Source: Antennarius striatus
Lineage: Eukaryota; Chordata; Actinopteri; Lophiiformes; Antennariidae
DNA: 64,000 nucleotides
Assembly: GCF_040054535.1 (NCBI RefSeq)
Contig: NC_090788.1
Location: 710,001-774,000 of the forward strand
Direction: 5' to 3'
Position numbers and translations under genes: made by a program
Part shown: positions 1 to 9,888 of the stretch, piece by piece
How the letters are laid out: the number at the start of each line of letters is the position of its first letter
How positions within the stretch are numbered: the first letter of the stretch is position 1
Notes under the pieces: model-generated
Told to the model about the DNA's origin: nothing
What the model saw: only the letters and a program-made list of their open reading frames with translations
Database searches by the model: none

Positions 1-440
1 AGGTCAGCTGATCAGCTGCTCCTGAGGGCCTAAAACCAAACAGAAGCCCAGAGGGGACCGTGTCTTTGCTGTTGTGGCTCCTAAATTGTGGAATGATCTG
101 CCTCAGCAGATCAGACAGGCCTCTTCTCTGTCTGTTTTAAATCTGTGTGAAGACCTACCTCTGCTCCTTGGCTTTTAACATCTAGATAGACACCAGATTT
201 TATTTTGTCTTATCTTTTTATCTTACTTTATTGCTCTGATTATTTGCTTTTGTTTTTATCCATATTTTATGTTTTTAGTTGATTAACTTTACTTATATAA
301 AATAAAAAAAAAATAAAAAAATATTTGAGCCATTTTGTCTTTTATCTATAATGTTTGTTCTTTTTTATTCATTCGCCTGTACAGCACTGTGGTCGACTGC
401 GGTTGTGGTAAAGTGCTCAACAAATAAAGTTTGGATTGGA
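1..440 (+). mobile_element. 3' end of a LINE (non-LTR retrotransposon, CR1/L2/Rex-like), truncated by the window edge
   Basis: A frame open from the window edge to a stop at 176-178 contains the peptide PKLWNDLPQQIR at about 80-115. This resembles the W-N-x-L-P-x-x-I-R stretch found at the C-terminus of many fish LINE reverse-transcriptase polyproteins. It is followed by an AT-rich 3' UTR, an AATAAA at about 423-428 and a short run of GGATT-like repeats, the usual kind of 3' tail for these elements. Only the tail is present. The clade is inferred from memory of the motif and is not certain. Confidence 0.7.
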
Positions 441-444
441 TTGG

Positions 445-735
445 ATTACTACTCTAAATACTACAGTAATGTCATTACGCCTCTAAATACTACAGTAACG
501 TCATTACTACTCTAATACTAAAGTAACGTCATTACTACTCTAAATACTACAGTAATGTCATTACTACTCTAAATACTACAGTAATGTCATTACTACTATA
601 AATACTAAAGCAATGTCATTACTACTGTATATTCTAAAGTAATGTCATTACTACTGTATATACTAAAGTAATGTCATTACTACTGTAAATACTAAATGTC
701 ATTACTACTCTAAATACTAAAGACTAAATACAGAC
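445..735. repeat. 29-bp minisatellite, about 9-10 imperfect copies
   Basis: The unit contains TACTACTCTAAATACTACAG followed by TAATGTCAT, period 29 bp, with some shortened copies near the end. The same unit occurs in reverse complement at 19490-19695 in RAD51D. It directly follows the LINE tail, so it may have grown at the insertion end. Confidence 0.85.
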
Positions 736-1409
736 TGACCAGAAACAATCACAGGACATTAAAACAATAAATTCCTACAGTACTGTAATGTAACTCACCT
801 CTAGACTCCAGCCCCCCTGGCTGTGGACCAGTACCGGTTTGTGGGTCAGTCGTTCAGTCTTGAGGCTTGTGGAGATGCTTGCCTCGGTCACATGACTACC
901 TTCTTAAAGGGGCCGCTGCGGCCGCAATACTTCAGCGCTAAACAAACTTCGAGCTAGCAGAACCAACAAGAAACAAACATCTGTGGAGTTTCTTTGCAGA
1001 GGATAAAAGGACCAATGAGAACCAACAACTTCAACGATTAAAATAGCAGGAAGATACTCGTTTTCCTGCTGGTCGTATCGTTTTATTTTGTTGTATTTAT
1101 CCGCCACACCTCAACGGTCTGTGGAACAAAACAGTTGAGAACGTTGTAGTCAAGGAAGAGGGAGGAGTTATTGTCGGTCAGAGGCAGAGACGTCATTGGA
1201 GCGATCGTCATGTTTCTTACCACTATCTTCACTAGCCTTATGCTTTCTGCTAATACCGCTAGCACTAGCTTTTGCTTTAATACCGTGATAAACACTAAAG
1301 TATCCAGGGTATGAGATGCTAACAGAGACAACAAACAACAGCACCACACGGGGTTGTGGCAGAACAGGGAACTGCAGGACAATATTCTGGTGAACCGCAT
1401 TTGTTCATA
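736..1409. other. non-coding stretch with one solo copy of a 40-bp repeat
   Basis: I see no gene here. At 881-924 there is one copy of the 40-bp unit (TCACATGACTACCTTCTTAA core) that forms a seven-copy array at 22213-22492. Here it is followed by a GCGGCCGC site. Short open frames in this interval have no recognisable content. Confidence 0.5.
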
Positions 1410-2243
1410 CAGGTAGTCGCCGACTTACGACCGCGATTGGGACCGACAGATCGGTCGTAACTCGACTTGGTCGTAAATCGACTCTTAAGTAAAAATTAAA
1501 TCCAGCAGCGCTGGTTCTTGGCTGGGGGTCGTCCGGATCGTCAGCTGGGGCAGCGTGTGGGTTGGTGGGAGCGGGAGACCATCTTTTCATAATCATTGTG
1601 AGCTTTGTCTGAATTGTTCGTTTCTTTTTCTCCTCATAAATTTCACGATATGGACGGAAAGCGTCGTTTGCCATCCGTTCAATCCTTGCAAATGTTTCTA
1701 TGTTCTATGTCCATTTCTTCAAAGTGTGCACGGAGTTTATTTAACAGGGAAAAGCCTTCTGACAAGCCTTTGGTGGTGAACATTTTTTCTGTTTCCTCCT
1801 CTTCTTTCTCTGCTTCTCTTCTCTCTTCTTCTTCCACTCTTTCTTCTTCCAGCGTGATCAGTTCTTCATACAGCGCGATCATTCCTGAGTTCTCCAAGGA
1901 GAGGTTTTTTGCCAGTTTCACTATTTTCTCCCGAATCTGATCAAGTTCTTCGTCACTTTCAAATCCAGCAGAAGAGTTCACGTAACGCTTGACAGTTTTT
2001 CCATACGTCATTCATACATTTCTCCGTCACAGCCTCCTAAGCAGCCCAGCCCATCAGTAGTGGGCTGGGCTGCTGATCTCAGTGTGACTGAACAGCGTGT
2101 GTGCGCCGTGGGGACTGGAGAGAGCGCGGGAGCCTCAGAGCGGGAGTACTGTGGCTGGAGGGAATGCCCCGCCCTACCCGGACATTGTGGTCGTAAAGTC
2201 GGTCGGTCGTAAGTTGCATAGGTCGTAAGTCGGCGACTACCTG
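1410..2243 (-). mobile_element. Tigger/pogo-like DNA transposon, internally deleted, with intact terminal inverted repeats
   Basis: Position 1410 begins CAGGTAGTCGCCGACTTACG, and the reverse complement of the same 23-bp sequence ends at 2243, a perfect terminal inverted repeat. TA dinucleotides flank both ends (1408-1409 and 2244-2245), the target duplication expected for the Tc1/mariner superfamily. Inside are two broken frames resembling the C-terminal part of TIGD/Tigger transposases. At 834 bp it is far too short for a full element, so the DNA-binding and most of the DDE region are missing. Subterminal GGTCGTAA-type motifs recur near both ends. Confidence 0.88.
1565..2011 (-). pseudogene. 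remnant of Tigger-like transposase C-terminus, frameshifted
   Basis: From 2011 down, an acidic region (EELITLEEERVEEEERREAE) leads into FTTKGLSEGFSLLNKLRAHF, like the tail of TIGD1-type transposases. The frame then meets a stop at 1679-1681. A second frame, entered near 1700, continues the family resemblance with ARIERMANDAFRPYREIYEE and ends in a basic KKKRTIQTKL stretch. The match therefore jumps frame by one base near 1700. With no N-terminal HTH or DDE core the product cannot be active. Confidence 0.8.
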
Positions 2244-3890
2244 TATCTACAAATGTTTGTATGTTGAGGACTACCTGTATTAATAGATCCAATCTGTTGG
2301 TTGGTCGGGTCGGATGAGGGAGGACGGGACCCAGAACAGAAGTCGCTCCACTTTTCTGGATGAGGCGTTCAGACTTGGTTCTGCTGGTGTTCCTGTAGAA
2401 CCGGATCAGCTGAGGTGCTGAAGGAGAACCGGGGTCAGAGTTCAACTGAGGACTTTTTATTTAAAGTTCATTTACAGTGGGGGGGGGCACACTGAACCTA
2501 TAGGAGGATCTACTTTATGTACAGGAGGAGCTCCGGAGTGCAGAAGGCACGGCGGCGACTGAAACGCGCCTGGAAGCTGAAACATGACAGGAAGCAGGAC
2601 GAGCTGAAGAACCGGCGCCACCTTCAGGCGCTCTTTGACCCGGTCTGGGGGGGACCTCGCCGGGCAGGACCTCAGAATGTCACCGTCACCCCTGTGGGTC
2701 GGTCTGATAAGAGGCTGGTTTAAACCCCCCCGCCCCCAGAACAGGTCAAAGTTCGTTCGCTAGCGGAGAGTTCACCTGTTTAAGGGGGAGGAGCCATTGT
2801 CATTCAGCCTATGAGACAACAGGAAAAATGGTAAATGAGTGTTTGATATGAGCAGCATTACACCTTAAATCAGCGCATCTCATTAAACATCAGATATGGG
2901 CGGAGCCTTGATTCAGTGCTAATTTCTGCCATATTAGACCACTGGAGCAGTACCAGCAGAAACCACTGGGTGGCAGCGTCGCCATAAAAACGTCTACAGA
3001 CACAGCAGAACTCATTTAAATACATCAGAGCAAATCGATAAATCTTCCCTTGTCTTCATTTGAGTTGCTCTCTGCTGCCTCCTTGTGGACGAATCAACAA
3101 ACATGAGGGTGCATCGTTTGAAACGGACAAAATTCTTCTAGTAAATTAGTTAAAAATTTGACAAATACTAATCCACATTTTACTCTGATGATACATGTAC
3201 ACTGGGGAACGTGGCTCCTCCCTCTAAACACCTTCTGAAACAGGAAGTGATAAACTTGTGGGACAAAGATGTAGCGAAATGGAATCAGACAATATTAAGG
3301 CATTTTTCATTGCAGATGCACTCGACCCGACACACCAGCAGACGGACACCAATCACGTTTGGCAACAACAAGCGTCCAATGGGAGGAGACCCACAAGAGT
3401 TCCACTATGGGAACGATGGAATCAGGAAGACTTGTCCTCGCGTCGCTCAGCGGGGGGGAGGGGGCAGAAACGAATCAGATGTGGACGAGTCCAAAAAAAA
3501 CAAAAAAACAACAGAATTCAAGTAAAGCCTTTCGATTGGAGGAGGTCCTCGCGTTAAATCACTTCCTGCGTCTCGGATTCGGATGACGCTGATATAAAAG
3601 TACATTCAACGGTACGAGAAGCAGAAGCAAACAAATTAAATACGTCAGCAGTTGGTCTTCGTCCTCCAGGCGGACGTTTCTTCATCAAACCAGTTTTAAT
3701 CTTTGTTTTCGTCTCGTTTTAGCATTAAAACGTTCCTCCTTAAAGCTGCAGGGAAAACGAAGAAACGAGCCTCCTCTTCATCACACGTCACTCACACGTT
3801 CACGCCAGCGAGCGTCTGCACGTCCCACAAAGGAATAAAAAACTAAGTGATTTCACCATTCATATATTAACATGATTATATAAATATAAT
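2244..3890. other. intergenic, no recognised gene
   Basis: At 2255-2281 there is a second Tigger-type end (GAGGACTACCTGTA) directly beside the complete element, suggesting an older relic. A plus-strand open frame at 2517-2723 encodes a very basic peptide (KARRRLKRAWKLKHDRKQDE), possibly after an acceptor-like CTATAG at about 2498-2503. I do not recognise it and would not call it a gene. The rest is non-coding. Confidence 0.45.
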
Positions 3891-3894
3891 TAGA

Positions 3895-4751
3895 TTTATT
3901 TTCAAGTCCAAATCAATCAAAGTGAAAATCATCACAGGAGAGAAACACCAAAAAAAAAAAAGTGCAAGAAAATCTACGAGACGTGCAACAGAAAATAAAA
4001 GAATCCTAAAATAGAATCGAGGGCCACTTCAATTTACACGGACGACGCCCTGATGTTCAAACCACAGGCTCCTCCCACTGGAAAACGACGAGGGATGATC
4101 GGACGAGACGGTAAAAACGTCTCCAAGCAAGTCGGCTGCAGGTAAGGCAAGATCGCGTTTGGCTTCGTGGAGACCGTAGATCAAACCGTAGATCAAACTG
4201 GTTGGAGACTCCGACACGTTGCTGGTTATGATGCGCAGACCGGCTCTGATAGAGGGCGGGGCAGAGAAAGGGGCGGGGCAGGTGATGTCATCATTGACGA
4301 TAGAATCCTTTTTCCGATGGACCTGCAGCTGATTCGACTGAGCGTTGCGTTCAGGAACGTCCGGTGAAACCAGAACACGTGGAGCGACTGAATTTGGTCG
4401 GGTTGCTGAAGAGTTGGGCGTGGTCGGCGTATCGGGGTTCAGTCGCGGCTGAAGCGGGGGGCGTCTCTGGTTTAAAGGCGGGGCTTTAGGAGGACGTGGT
4501 AAACGGCGTCTGTAAACGTTCCGTGTTCTTGAGGTTCTGTGTGTTCCGACATGGCACACGGGGAGTCAGGCGAAAGAAAAGGTGGTGGGCGTGGTCCTGC
4601 GGGTATGTACACGGCGGACAGGCACTTGTTTATCTTTGGTTGGACCGACCCGACGCCGCAGGAGAAATGCGTTTGTGTCCCTTCTTGTGTTTCCGTGGTA
4701 ACTGAGTCCGTCCACTGCCGGAAGAAGACCGGACGGCGCCGCCGCGCCGCG
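3895..4751 (-). other. probable 3' UTR of TMEM248
   Basis: Downstream of the TMEM248 stop (4752-4754) there is no further coding exon. The first convincing AATAAA on the minus strand is at 3900-3895. A 176-codon open frame at 4029-4559 lies in this UTR; it has no family resemblance and is probably chance. The end of the transcript is inferred only from the hexamer. Confidence 0.5.
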
Positions 4752-7700
4752 CTAACCGTCTGATAACGCCACCTGAAACAGAGGAGACAGGTTCACCTTC
4801 AAGTAGCGCAGCTAGGGTTACCGTGGCGATCAGCTGAGCGGCGGTGGGTGGGGTACCTTCTCGGGGCAGAAGTCGGGGTTGGGTTGTCGGACTTTGCCGG
4901 GTCGCCCCTTGATGACGGCGTAGCAGAACATCGTGATGACCATGACAAACAGGAAGTAGCTCGTGTGCATCAGGTGCAGGTTGATGAGAGAACGGTCGTC
5001 CTGGTGGGGGGGGCGCAGATGTTCAGTTAAATAGTAATAAAGAAATCCGGGACAACAGAAGAGGAGGCGGAGACTCACATCAGGGACGATGACAGTCAGC
5101 TTTGGGTTGAGGGCGTGGTACACCTTCCCGATGGCGCCTTTGTAACACCAGAGGGGGTTGTAGTCCTGGTTGTACTTGGTGTCCGAGTCACGGACTGTAG
5201 TGAACACCTTGTACCAGGAGGTGGCGTTGGTGTACGTCTCTGGAACGCAGTGCGGCGGCTGCCTGCAGGGGAAACACGGACGTCAACTCTGTAGCGTCCA
5301 GGAGGTCAGATTGTTGCTGAGCTAAAGCTAGCTTAGCTCTATAGTACACTATGACATGATATTACACCTATAGTACATTATAACATATTACACCTATAGT
5401 ACACTATGACATGATGTTACACCTATAGTACACTATGACATGATGTTACACCTATAGTACACTATGACATGATGTTACACCTATAGTACACTATGACATG
5501 ATGTTACACCTATAGTACACTATGACATGATGTTACACCTATAGTACACTATGACATGATATTACACCTATAGTACACTATGACATGATGTTACACCTAT
5601 AGTACACTATGACATGATGTTACACCTATAGTACACTATGACATGATGTTACACCTATAGTACACTATGACATGATGTTACACCTATAGTACACTATGAC
5701 ATGATATTACACCTATAGTACACTATGACATGATGTTACACCTATAGTACACTATGACATGATATTACACCTATAGTACACTATGACATGATGTTACACC
5801 TATAGTACACTATGACATGATATTACACCTATAGTACACTATGACATGATATTACACCTATATCAGAGACTTTGTTTCCTCAGACAGAACCACGCGCACA
5901 GAACCCGTAACAGTTCCAGAATCGATGTGAGGTCATGAGTGGGGTCGTGGGGGAGGTCGAGGGTCGTGGGGGGTCGAGGGTCGTGGGGGTCGTCCAACTC
6001 ACAGTGTGACTGGGAAGATGTTGCTGGCAGCGGTGATGGTCATGCAGGTGCTGAACACCACCTGCTCGCAGTGTCCGTGCAGAACACAGTCGTCTGAGCT
6101 CCAGGACAGCGGCAGGGTGAAGGTGATGTTGATCTCCTCGTGGGATTCACGGCCTGAAGCCAACACACAGAGCAGTCAGCGACACTGAAACTACAGAGAC
6201 TTCACTTCAGCCAACACAGAGCCTCAGATTGTCCAACATTCAAGAACAGATGAACCTGTAGGCGGTCCAGAACCGTCAGCATGCTAACAGTCTGCACAGC
6301 TTTAACGCTGACTCAGCAGGAAGCTGGCGTCGCAGCAAGCCCCGCCCCCGAAGGAGACTGTTTTCTTTCCATTAATTAGGACGAAATATTCAAACAGGAC
6401 GACCAGCGAAATATTTGAGGAGTTCATCAGACGTTTTGTGTCAATTCAAGCACGACCGCTAAACGTATCCTAGCATCACAACGGCTTCACACAGTCGTGT
6501 GTGTTTGAGGTTAGTCGTGACGCTTTGACTCACGCTGGTTCAACACTCTGAAACCCAGCAGGTCCAACGCTGTGAGCTGAACAAACACCAAACCAAGGCG
6601 TGGTACACACACAAACACACACGCTTACCGGAGCTAACAGGAGCTAACAGGAGCTAACATTTGTGGGCTCAACCTGTTCGAATCACCCCCCCACAGACGG
6701 CAACACAAAGACGGGACCTGAACCTAAAACCATGAGCGGCACTAATTCATGTCCCTGAACCAGTGTGTGTCAGACACGCTGAACTGGTTCCAGGGCGATA
6801 ATTAGCCGCAGCTCTGGTTACCTAGCAACAGGCGTGTTTTCATCATTGGATGACACGTTGGACAAACGGCCTCACGTTTTCTCTCAGTGGAATGATGTTC
6901 AATGAGAACACGCTCCAGTACTTTGACAGGGGTGCGTTGGCTCGCCGCCTGTCATGGGACAGGCCCCTGGCCCCGCCCCGGTGGGCGGGGCCAGGACCAG
7001 CACCTACCCGTCAGGCCGACCTGCTGCCCCAGAACCGTGGCGACCAGGTGGGTGATGTTGCGCGAGTATCCTCCAAAGGGGCGCTGGGGGTCCAGTGTGA
7101 GCGTGATGGGCACCGAGATGTTGATGGGGCCCGAGTCCTCCAGCAGCAGGGGCACCTGGGTACTGGAGCGCGCCTGGCCGCTCGTCACCGCCGTGCTCTC
7201 GGGCGTGGTCGACTCGTTCAGGCCGTGTTTGATGGTCTCGTTCTCCGACACGCAGAAGTCCAGCTCATTGTAGCGCAGCAGGAACGTGTTCCAGTCCTGA
7301 GGAGAGAACCCAGAGGTCATGTGACCTGAAGGTCCTGGTGGGGGTTCTGAACAACATTCTGGCCTGGTGGACGGGATCACCTGTTCTCCGTTTTCTGTTT
7401 CTTTCTCAGCACACCACAGGAAGCGGACTTTTCAAAATAAAAGTCATTGACTTTTTTGTTTAAATGAACAGCTGTATAACATCTATACTGACAGTTTACA
7501 CTTTAAGTTGAAAATACAGCAGAACGTACAGAAGAACCTCGAGATAAGAGTTTAATCTGTTCCGTCACTGAGCTCCTAAGTCAAACATTTAATATCACTA
7601 AAATCATTTTAATGTGTTCCAACCTGTAAAAAAAGCCCCAAATAATGTAAATTTTGAAAGAAATTACTTATTTTATAATAAACCATATGTAAAAGCTACG

Positions 7701-8888
7701 TAAACAATGATAAAAATTGAAAAGAACTACAAAAAAAAAGTCACAAGAAAACACGAGCTACGTCTTTACTCCACCAACAGAACGAGATCCGGTCTCACTG
7801 ATGTCGTATCCATCCGCCAACACGCGGTAAAGAACGAGATCCGTCTCACTGATGTTGTATCCATCCGCCAACACGTGGTAAAGAACGAGATCCGGTCTCA
7901 CTGATGTTGTATCCATCCACCAACTAGCAGTGGTTTCCTGAAACACTTATTTTCACTCGTATGTCTAACACAACTACGGACAGACCGACATCTCGTATCG
8001 GGAGGTTCTACTTTACCGTAGAGGCGTGATGGAGGAGCGTTTGTCGCCAGCAGCCAATCGTGACTCACCTCCGTCAGCTCTGGAGACTTGATCTCCTTGA
8101 TCTTGAAGAAGTATCCGACGGTGAGGAAGGCGATGGCCACCGTGCTGACGCTGATCATGAAGATGACCAGCGGCGGCCGGTTGTTGATGTAGCTCCTCAG
8201 GTTGTCTATAGGGTTCAACAGGTACACCTGCACACAGCCAAACAGGTGAGTCAGCACGAGCTCCTGGAACATGACTCAACAAACATGAGGATTATTTGCA
8301 TCGTCAGCAGTCTGCAAACGTACAGAAATGAGATTATCTGTGATGCATTTAGAGCTAAACCTGATATATGTTAATCCTGGGGAATAATTCCAGCATAATT
8401 TTGTTAGAGTTTACTTTGAATTTAAAGGAAATAAATGTCCACTTTAGCATCTATTTACACCTCACACCTCTGCACAAATAGTTTTTATGCTTTATTTATA
8501 ATTCTTAATGTCATTACTGATCCTCTTTCTAGCTATTCTTTAATTATTGCTCATCTTTAGCGGCTAACCAGATAAGTTCTATGTGGATCATCTGCAGATC
8601 GATCATCAATAATCATTACCAGCTGCATTTCACGTTAGCATCAATTAATAAATGTCACCTTTATTTTTTAGATAAACCCGTTTAATAAAACAATTTCTTA
8701 CAATTTAATCAATTCAGATGAAAGTAAAGATTAAAAGTAATTTATAAAAATGGTTTAATAACTGTTGTCCAGCAGAAGCCCGGGGCTAGGTGACGCTAGT
8801 TAACAAGCTAAGCTAAGCTACGCTAAGCTAGGCTAGCTACCCATTAGATTTAACCGTATTTAAATTGACGGACGGTAACTCTCACCAT
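4752..8888 (-). CDS. tmem248: transmembrane protein 248, complete, 7 coding exons
   Basis: Exons (minus strand, in order): 8886-8888, 8069-8227, 7008-7296, 6003-6153, 5079-5262, 4857-5000, 4752-4772; all phases join, giving 316 residues (human about 314). The start ATG is the last codon of exon 1 (ATG then GTGAGA). Exon 2 holds an N-terminal membrane segment (PLVIFMISVSTVAIAFLTVG) followed by FFKIKEIKSPE. Exons 3-5 encode the lumenal domain with SENET, GYSRNITHL and an HCEQVVF/QPPHC cysteine region. Exon 6 holds a second membrane segment (YFLFVMVITMFCYAVI). These match vertebrate TMEM248, a two-pass membrane protein of poorly known function. Exon 6 ends at a weak donor (GTACCC). Exon 7 adds only VALSDG and the stop, matching the family's EKVAL ending. 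Reading through the donor would instead give a short proline-rich tail. Confidence 0.95.
5338..5862. repeat. 29-bp minisatellite in TMEM248 intron 4, about 18 copies
   Basis: Nearly perfect copies of CCTATAGTACACTATGACAT plus GATGTTACA (or GATATTACA), period 29 bp. Two single-base variants alternate, so the array probably grew by multi-unit duplication. It starts about 75 bp from the acceptor of exon 5. Confidence 0.95.
7529..8013. mobile_element. MITE-like DNA transposon in TMEM248 intron 2 with internal 52-bp tandem repeat
   Basis: The left end (CAGAAGAACCTCGAGATAAG from 7529) and the reverse complement of the right end (AGAACCTCCCGATACGAG, ending about 8010) are imperfect inverted repeats. 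TA is found at both borders (7527-7528 and about 8014-8015), so a mariner-type element is likely. Within it, 7787-7920 holds two and a half copies of a 52-bp unit (GAGATCCGGTCTCACTGATG...). A single reverse copy of this unit lies at 27935-27995. The element ends 56 bp from the donor of exon 2. Confidence 0.65.
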
Positions 8889-9280
8889 GTTTTCTTTCCG
8901 GGGGGGTCGGATGCTAACTCGGTTGTTCGCGGCCCACTTTAGCTGCTAAAGCTAGCTTGTTGTGCTAGCCTAGCTAGCTAGCAGTCCCTTCCAGAAGCCC
9001 CGCCGGGAAGCGAGAGTCGGTGTTCGGTGGAGACGGTCAGGCTTTCTGCGTGGAAGACTCCGCGTGTGCCGCTTCCCATCCTCCGCTAGCGCCGGGCTTT
9101 ATCCGTGGCGGACGGTCGGTCGTCGCATCGGTGAAGTCGGTGGTTCCTCCCCGCCGTCATCATCAGCGGAGCCGCACTGCGCAGCGGAGCCTCGGCCGTA
9201 TGCGCAGATGACGTACGTCCGTCCGCTGAGCTCGTGCGGTTACGTAAACAGCGTTAGCGCTACGTGTTTACAGAGGTGAC
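8886..9280 (-). promoter_or_regulatory. TMEM248 5' UTR exon and CpG-rich promoter region
   Basis: The start codon sits at the 3' edge of exon 1, so the sequence from 8889 upward is 5' UTR and promoter. The stretch to about 9260 is GC- and CpG-rich (many CCG/CGG, GCGCAG) compared with its flanks, and no TATA box is apparent, as for a housekeeping promoter. The transcription start cannot be fixed from sequence. The 3' end of LIG3 lies only about 200-600 bp further up. Confidence 0.6.
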
Positions 9281-9488
9281 ATGATGCTGCGTTCAAACAC
9301 CCTGGGAAATAAGTAGACCGACGGGTTCGAGTTACTTTTAAAGCTCTTAATCTATATCGATTGAAATGATTAGTTATATCTGACACACACACATTCACAC
9401 ACTAACAAGTCCTACGCCACACCATTATTATCACTGTTATCAGTACACAACGCAGCACACATTTTAATCAATTTAACTGAAACATTTT

Positions 9489-9888
9489 TTTATTCGTATG
9501 AAGCGCTGATTTTTTTGCCATTGCGACATTTTTTTTAATTTTATCCAATTCTGATCATAAATTGGAATTCCCAGCCAATATTTTTTTCCATTGACTTGTA
9601 GGTTAAATAAAACTCCGCTCACACAAATGAAGTCAGTTTCTTTATAGATGTTCATGAATCATAGTGTAAACCATAAACTAGCTTCTTTTGGCTAACCCCA
9701 TCTTAGCTCTGGCTCAGCTGACCACACGTGTCTCTAGGCTCCGCCCCCAACAACATATTCAAAGCTGCAGGAAAACAAAAGTGGAGAATTATAAATAGTG
9801 CGGAATTAAAAAAGACCAATCGCCCCGGCACCATGTTGCGTTCGGGGTTCAGTCTGGTTGCTGCTCGCGTATGGAAACGCGTTTGTCG
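9489..9888 (-). other. probable LIG3 3' UTR
   Basis: The sequence below the LIG3 stop (9889-9891) has no coding content. An AATAAA hexamer on the minus strand is at 9494-9489, so the transcript probably ends near 9470, within a few hundred bases of the TMEM248 promoter. The rest of 9281-9488 is AT-rich spacer. Confidence 0.5.
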
